A stretch of DNA of 64,000 nt from Microbacterium pumilum (GTDB taxonomy: Bacteria; Actinomycetota; Actinomycetes; Actinomycetales; Microbacteriaceae), in assembly GCF_039530225.1 (NCBI RefSeq), contig NZ_BAAAOH010000001.1:1550001-1614000 (forward strand), read 5' to 3'. Each line of letters begins with the position of its first letter. The first letter of the stretch is position 1. Both the position numbers and the translations under genes were made by a program. Shown here one piece after another: positions 60,279-64,000 of this stretch. The notes beneath the pieces are model-generated. The model saw only the letters and a list, made by a program, of their open reading frames with translations, did no database searches and was not told the DNA's origin.

Positions 60279-60707
60279 ATGGCCGATCACATCGCGCGGG
60301 TCGAGACCGACATCCGCGCCACACCCGAGCATGTGTGGCACCTGCTCACGCAACCCGGATCCAACCCCGACATCATGTTCGGCGCCGAGGTCGTCAGCGA
60401 CTGGCTGGTCGGCTCGCCGATCCGATGGAAGGGCGAATGGGAGGGCAAGTCCTTCGAGGACAAGGGCGAGATCGTCGAGATAGACCCGCCCTCGCGCCTC
60501 GTCGTCACGCACTTCAGCCCGATGTCGGGCGATGACGACGTTGCGGAGAACTACCATCGGCTGTCGTACGAGCTGGAACGGTCGGATGACGGCACGCACG
60601 TCACGCTCGAGCAGGGCGGCAACAAGACAGCGGATGCCGCGGAGCACTCGTCGGCGAACTGGCAGGCCATGCTCGACGGCCTGAAGAAGGCAGCCGAGAA
60701 CCCCTGA
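60279..60707 (+). CDS. SRPBCC (START/Bet v1-like) protein
   Basis: 142 residues from ATG 60279, 7 bp after GGAGGAG; an ATG two codons earlier is too close to that site. The sequence follows the AHSA1-type SRPBCC pattern: VETDIRATPEHVWHLLT, WKGEWEGKSFEDKGEIVEIDPPSRLVVTHFSP, and a C-terminal helix SSANWQAMLDGLKKAAE. These proteins bind hydrophobic ligands in a deep cavity; the ligand here is unknown. Confidence 0.9.
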   Translation: MADHIARVETDIRATPEHVWHLLTQPGSNPDIMFGAEVVSDWLVGSPIRWKGEWEGKSFEDKGEIVEIDPPSRLVVTHFSPMSGDDDVAENYHRLSYELERSDDGTHVTLEQGGNKTADAAEHSSANWQAMLDGLKKAAENP

Positions 60708-60725
60708 AGGTGGGCAGGAACGCGC

Positions 60726-61133
60726 TCAGGCCGCTAGACGCAGGCCCTTCCGGTCGGTCGCGACACGTTCGCCGTCGCCGATCGTCTCGTCATCGCCGAT
60801 GAGCGAGCCCACTGCGACACGAGCTCCGGTTCCGACGTGCGTGCGCACGCCGATCTTCGCGCCGGCGCCGATCGCGGCTCCGGAGCCGATGTAGGCGTGC
60901 GGCGCGATGTCGGCGTCAGGGCCGATCACGGCATCCCGTTCGACCCACACGCCGCGGCCCACGTGCGCGCCGGCAGCGATCTGAACGCCCGGCTCGACGT
61001 ACGCCCCGGTTTCGACGACGGCGCTCGGGTGCACCTTCGCGCCATGCGCGACGAGTCCGCGACCGTTGGCGTGCTTGCGATAGCGCAGCATCTCACCGCG
61101 GTCGTTCTCGATGTCGACGTAGTTCTTGCCCAC
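60726..61133 (-). CDS. Left-handed beta-helix (hexapeptide repeat) protein
   Basis: 135 residues from GTG 61133, chosen because GGAGGGG lies 5 bp upstream; a longer ATG start is possible. After about 30 residues comes a run of [LIV]GxGx[x] hexapeptide turns (VHPSAVVETGAYVEPGVQIAAGAHVGRGVWV...) up to the end. The fold is shared by acyltransferases and gamma-carbonic anhydrases. No catalytic histidine loop is evident, so it may be a structural or degenerate member. Confidence 0.75.
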   Translation of the reverse strand: MGKNYVDIENDRGEMLRYRKHANGRGLVAHGAKVHPSAVVETGAYVEPGVQIAAGAHVGRGVWVERDAVIGPDADIAPHAYIGSGAAIGAGAKIGVRTHVGTGARVAVGSLIGDDETIGDGERVATDRKGLRLAA

Positions 61134-61357
61134 TGTCCCCTCCGGCGGCGCCCTGATAGTGCCGAGTAAATGAATAACCGTCACGGCGGATGATTCATTC
61201 CCGTGCATGCCTTTCTGCCGCACCGATTATTCGAAGACGACCCGAGATCGGATTGCGCCGGCCGGCGCCTCGGCGCTCTGGCCGACATCCGGACAGATCG
61301 ACCGGGTGGATTAGGCTGACGGAACCCCGGTACGGCAATCCAGAAAAGGCGTTGACG

Positions 61358-63025
61358 GTGCTCGAACGACGTGATGATCGGGCGATCAGTACAGATCGTC
61401 CGGGCCAGGCCTCGGCCTCCGAGACGTTGCCCACGGTGCGCGAAGTGATCGCGCTCGACGCGGTCGCCTCCGGCGTACCCGAGGTGCTGGTGGGCGATGA
61501 CGCGCTCGAGGCGCGCGTGCGGTGGCTGCACGTCTCCGACAGCGCAGGCGTCGCGCGCCTGCTCGACGGCGGTGAGCTGCTCCTGTCGACCGGATCGTCC
61601 TGGCCCTCCGAACCGCCGGCTCTCCGCCGCTTCATCGGCGAACTGGCGGATGCCGGGCTGTCCGGCCTGGTTCTGGAACTCGGGACGCACCACCGTCACG
61701 TTCCCCCGGGTGTCGTCGAGGCAGCCGCGGAACGGGGACTCGCGCTGATCGTGCTCCACCGCGAGGTGAAGTTCGTCACGCTGACCGAGGCCGTGCACAG
61801 CCGGATCATCGCGGGGCAGACCGACGCGCTGCGTTCTCGTGACGAGGTGCGAGAACGATTCACGGCACTCGTGCTCCGCGGCTCGCCCGCCGACTTCATC
61901 GTCCATCAGGTGGCTCAGACTCTCAGCGCGCCCGTCATCCTCGAGAACCTCGCGCACGAAGTCGTGGCGGCCGAAGTCCCGCTGGCACTCGAGGAGGAGC
62001 TCTTCACCGAGTGGGAGCTGCGCTCCCGTTTCGCCCACCGACGCGCGCAGCAGCGCCGCGAGCGCGGCGGAGCCTCGCTGGGCGAGGACGAGTGGCTCGT
62101 CGTTCCGGTCGAAGCCCGTGGCATCCGCTGGGGCAACCTCATCGCGCTTCCGGGGCCCGATCACGCGGCCGGTCGCACCGCCGTTCTCGAGCAGAGCGCC
62201 ATCGCGCTCGCGGTGGGCAGACTCGCAGACGGCGACTCCGACGAGTGGGGACGGATCGGGCGTCAGAGGCTGCTCGACGGCCTGCTCGCGGGCCGCTTCG
62301 CCGGTGCCGGGGGTGCGGCGGCGCGCCTCGAGGCGGCGGGTCTTCCGCTGCGCGGTGCACGGCTGTTCGGCATCGTGGTCTCGGGCGCGCCGGTGTCGGC
62401 GGAGGCTGCCACTGCGGCAGCCCGCGCACTGCGCGGACGCGCGCTCACCGGATCGGCTCCGGACGGCGTCGTCGCACCGGCATCCGCAACTCTGCTGTCG
62501 ATCCCGGCCGACGTGACGTTCGACGACACCGCGGCGCTCGCGTTCGCCCGGTCGCTCGTCCAGGGCACCGGCGAACTCGATCGAGTGGTCGTGTCGGTCG
62601 GGCGGAGTGCGGAGGGGCTCGACGCGGCGCTGGTGTCGCTTCACGAGGCGGTCGACCTCGCGCGAGGCCGTCGTCGCCGCGCCGGGGCGGGGCCGCACCT
62701 GCGCCGCGCCGAGAATCGGCCGCTCGTACAGCTCGTGACCGCGCTGCGCGACGATCACCGGGTGCTCGAGCACGGTGAGCGGATGCTGGCGCCGCTGATC
62801 GTCCACGATCTCGGGCGCGGCGGCGACCTGCTGGACGTGCTCGAGGCGATGCTCGCGCATCCGGGCAACCGGACCGCCGCGGCATCCGCTTCTCATCTCT
62901 CGCGTTCGGTGTTCTACCAGCGCATCGCACTGCTCGAGGAGCTGCTCGGCGTCGATCTCGATGACGGCGAGACGCAGACGGCGCTGCATCTCGCATTGCT
63001 GGTACGGCGCAGCGCCGGGCGCTGA
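61358..63025 (+). CDS. PucR-family transcriptional regulator
   Basis: About 555 residues from GTG 61358; the region before it lacks similarity to the family. The N-terminal PucR domain (TVREVIALDAVASGVPEVLVGDDALEARVRWLHVSDSAGVARLLDGGELLLSTG) is clear, the middle is GGDEF-like/variable, and the C-terminal PucR HTH (ASHLSRSVFYQRIALLEELLGVDL) is intact. Relatives activate purine, amine or amino-acid catabolism. No obvious target operon lies in the window. The 224-bp gap before it contains short inverted repeats but no clear promoter. Confidence 0.88.
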   Translation: MLERRDDRAISTDRPGQASASETLPTVREVIALDAVASGVPEVLVGDDALEARVRWLHVSDSAGVARLLDGGELLLSTGSSWPSEPPALRRFIGELADAGLSGLVLELGTHHRHVPPGVVEAAAERGLALIVLHREVKFVTLTEAVHSRIIAGQTDALRSRDEVRERFTALVLRGSPADFIVHQVAQTLSAPVILENLAHEVVAAEVPLALEEELFTEWELRSRFAHRRAQQRRERGGASLGEDEWLVVPVEARGIRWGNLIALPGPDHAAGRTAVLEQSAIALAVGRLADGDSDEWGRIGRQRLLDGLLAGRFAGAGGAAARLEAAGLPLRGARLFGIVVSGAPVSAEAATAAARALRGRALTGSAPDGVVAPASATLLSIPADVTFDDTAALAFARSLVQGTGELDRVVVSVGRSAEGLDAALVSLHEAVDLARGRRRRAGAGPHLRRAENRPLVQLVTALRDDHRVLEHGERMLAPLIVHDLGRGGDLLDVLEAMLAHPGNRTAAASASHLSRSVFYQRIALLEELLGVDLDDGETQTALHLALLVRRSAGR

Positions 63026-63067
63026 CGGTGGTGGCCCGGGGGACTGACCGGTGTCGGGCTCCGGTGC

Positions 63068-63073
63068 TAGCGT
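63068..63073 (+). promoter_or_regulatory. Leaderless-type -10 element for the AraC-type gene
   Basis: TAGCGT ends 6 nt before ATG 63080. Confidence 0.45.
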
Positions 63074-63079
63074 CGGATC

Positions 63080-63520
63080 ATGACCCCGCAGGAGATCGAG
63101 ACGCTGACGTACCTGCGCCGCGCCCGGGATCTCATCGACCGCGAGTACGCGAAGCCGCTCGATGTCCCCACCATGGCCGCGAAGGCCCTCATGTCGCCGG
63201 CGCATTTCTCTCGCCGGTTCCGCGCCGCGTACGGCGAGACGCCGTACACCTATCTGATGACGCGCCGTATCGAGCGCGCCATGGCCCTGCTGCGCGAAGG
63301 GGCGAGCGTCACCGATGCATGCATGACGGTGGGCTGTACATCGCTCGGGTCGTTCAGCTCGCGATTCGCCGAGATCGTCGGAGAGTCGGCGAGCTCGTAC
63401 CGCAACCGAGAGCATCACGCGGTCAATGCCATGCCGGCCTGTGTGGCGAAGTCGCACACGCGCCCGGCACGCAATGCATCGAGCAGGAATGGAGAAGCGG
63501 TGGCGCGAGAGGCGGCCTAA
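63080..63520 (+). CDS. AraC-family helix-turn-helix protein
   Basis: 146 residues consisting mainly of the two AraC HTH units (MAAKALMSPAHFSRRFRAAYGETPYTYLMTRRIERAMALL and TVGCTSLGSFSSRFAEIVGES). There is no effector-binding N-terminal domain. Followed by a VOC protein 10 bp later; this AraC-VOC pair is a recurring arrangement in actinobacteria, in which the VOC protein may be the sensed or regulated partner. Confidence 0.9.
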   Translation: MTPQEIETLTYLRRARDLIDREYAKPLDVPTMAAKALMSPAHFSRRFRAAYGETPYTYLMTRRIERAMALLREGASVTDACMTVGCTSLGSFSSRFAEIVGESASSYRNREHHAVNAMPACVAKSHTRPARNASSRNGEAVAREAA

Positions 63521-63523
63521 AGT
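63518..63523 (+). promoter_or_regulatory. Leaderless-type -10 element for the VOC gene
   Basis: TAAAGT overlaps the AraC stop codon and ends 7 nt before ATG 63531, so the VOC gene could also be read from its own leaderless transcript. Confidence 0.4.
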
Positions 63524-63530
63524 CGCACTC

Positions 63531-63938
63531 ATGACCATTGCACTCCGTTTCACCAATATCACCGTCAGCGATGTCGACGAGGCGATCGCGTTCTATCGCG
63601 ACGGGCTCGGCCTCGAGGTCACGAACGACGTCGGCTCCGGCGATTACCGCTGGGTCACGCTCGGCAGCGAGTCCCAGCCGGGGCTCGGAATAGTGCTGTC
63701 GGAACCGCATGCGGGTCGTTCCCAGGCGGACGGCGACACCATGCAGGAGCTGCTCGCCAAGGGCGTGCTGCCCATGCTCGTCTTCGTGACGGACGACCTC
63801 GACGCGACCTTCGAGACCGTGCGCGCGTTCGGCGCCGAGGTTCTGCAGGAGCCCATCGACCAGGGCTGGGCGCGCGACTGCGCGTTCCGCGACCCGTCTG
63901 GCAACACCGTCCGCATCTCCCAGGCGGCCAGTCGCTGA
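63531..63938 (+). CDS. VOC/glyoxalase-family protein
   Basis: 135 residues in one VOC module pair (FTNITVSDVDEAIAFYRDGLGLEV ... MLVFVTDDLDATFETVRAFGAEVLQEPIDQGW...CAFRDPSGNTVRI). The DPSGNTVRI end is typical of glyoxalase/bleomycin-resistance-like proteins. Metal ligands are incomplete, as in many stand-alone VOC proteins, so binding or resistance roles are as likely as catalysis. Paired with the AraC-type gene. Confidence 0.9.
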   Translation: MTIALRFTNITVSDVDEAIAFYRDGLGLEVTNDVGSGDYRWVTLGSESQPGLGIVLSEPHAGRSQADGDTMQELLAKGVLPMLVFVTDDLDATFETVRAFGAEVLQEPIDQGWARDCAFRDPSGNTVRISQAASR

Positions 63939-63966
63939 CCCGGGACCTGCTGCTCGGGGCGCCAGT

Positions 63967-64000
63967 TTACGGCGTGAGGTAGACCTTTCGCAGCGTCTCG
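63967..64000 (-). CDS. C-terminal end of a minus-strand gene (partial)
   Basis: Reading the minus strand from the right edge gives ...ETLRKVYLTP followed by a TAA stop at 63967-63969. The length is too short to name the protein. It is listed because the convergent VOC gene ends 28 bp away and the frame has good codon usage. Confidence 0.35.
   Translation of the reverse strand, partial: ETLRKVYLTP

Noticed and set aside
61181-63562. Minus-strand 793-residue frame
   Set aside because: Opposite PucR and AraC-type genes with clear domains; Arg-rich shadow.
1-64000. Mobile element or prophage origin of the CHAT or catabolic regions
   Set aside because: No integrase, transposase, tRNA target or direct-repeat boundary was found, and codon style matches the neighbours.

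Overview
The window is high-GC DNA with dense genes, frequent GTG starts, ATGA/GTGA overlaps and many leaderless-type starts. Together with DUF7882-type small proteins, ANTAR regulators and REP-like 'GGTCGCTGAGC..TGTCGAAG' elements, this points to an actinobacterium of the Microbacteriaceae, most likely Microbacterium (inference from gene content and sequence style; no rRNA or tRNA gene was seen). I saw no transposase, integrase, CRISPR array or attachment site.

1-15.1 kb is a catabolic island. A ROK repressor sits between a protein that joins the two parts of a C-glycoside deglycosidase (minus strand, running off the left edge) and a long plus-strand run: Gfo/Idh/MocA oxidoreductase, unknown protein, extradiol dioxygenase, FAH-family hydrolase, cyclase-family hydrolase, flavin monooxygenase, ACMSD-like amidohydrolase, second FAH hydrolase, DHA2 exporter/importer, a pyranose-oxidase/CarA-like flavoprotein and an SDR. 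The set reads as uptake of an aromatic C-glycoside, oxidation of its sugar at C3, C-C bond cleavage, then hydroxylation, decarboxylation, ring opening and hydrolysis of the aromatic part. A similar palindrome lies at the promoters of the deglycosidase and of the transporter.

15.1-26.6 kb holds an 18-bp repeat array, a zinc-dependent phospholipase C-like protein with a partner, a four-gene minus-strand operon (a radical SAM protein resembling archaeal tetraether synthase, a small membrane protein, an Lgt-like enzyme and a proline-rich membrane protein), two GAF-ANTAR regulators, small proteins, and a PadR regulator with its membrane target. 26.6-37.4 kb holds a SufS/SufU pair, Dps, an NhaA-thioredoxin fusion, an SLC13 transporter, an SDR/TetR divergent pair with a clear operator, two more DUF7882 proteins, an F420/NADP-type reductase and a class III aminotransferase.

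37.5-48.6 kb is a plant-sugar region: GH3 glycosidase, ABC sugar importer and LacI repressor, then a XylR-like ROK repressor divergent from xylA-xylB. 48.7-53.1 kb holds a small alarmone synthetase, an 85-bp tandem repeat, a coiled-coil protein, a CPA2 antiporter and a class I glutamine amidotransferase-like protein.

53.2-58.9 kb is the most striking unit: an operon of an ECF-like sigma factor, a small unknown protein, a subtilisin-like protease without a signal peptide, and a TPR-CHAT (caspase-like) protein with an intact His/Cys dyad. It looks like an intracellular two-protease signalling or conflict system under its own sigma factor. The right end carries a DNA-binding-domain-less LysR effector domain, a DUF1304 protein, an SRPBCC protein, a left-handed beta-helix protein, a PucR regulator, and an AraC/VOC pair.
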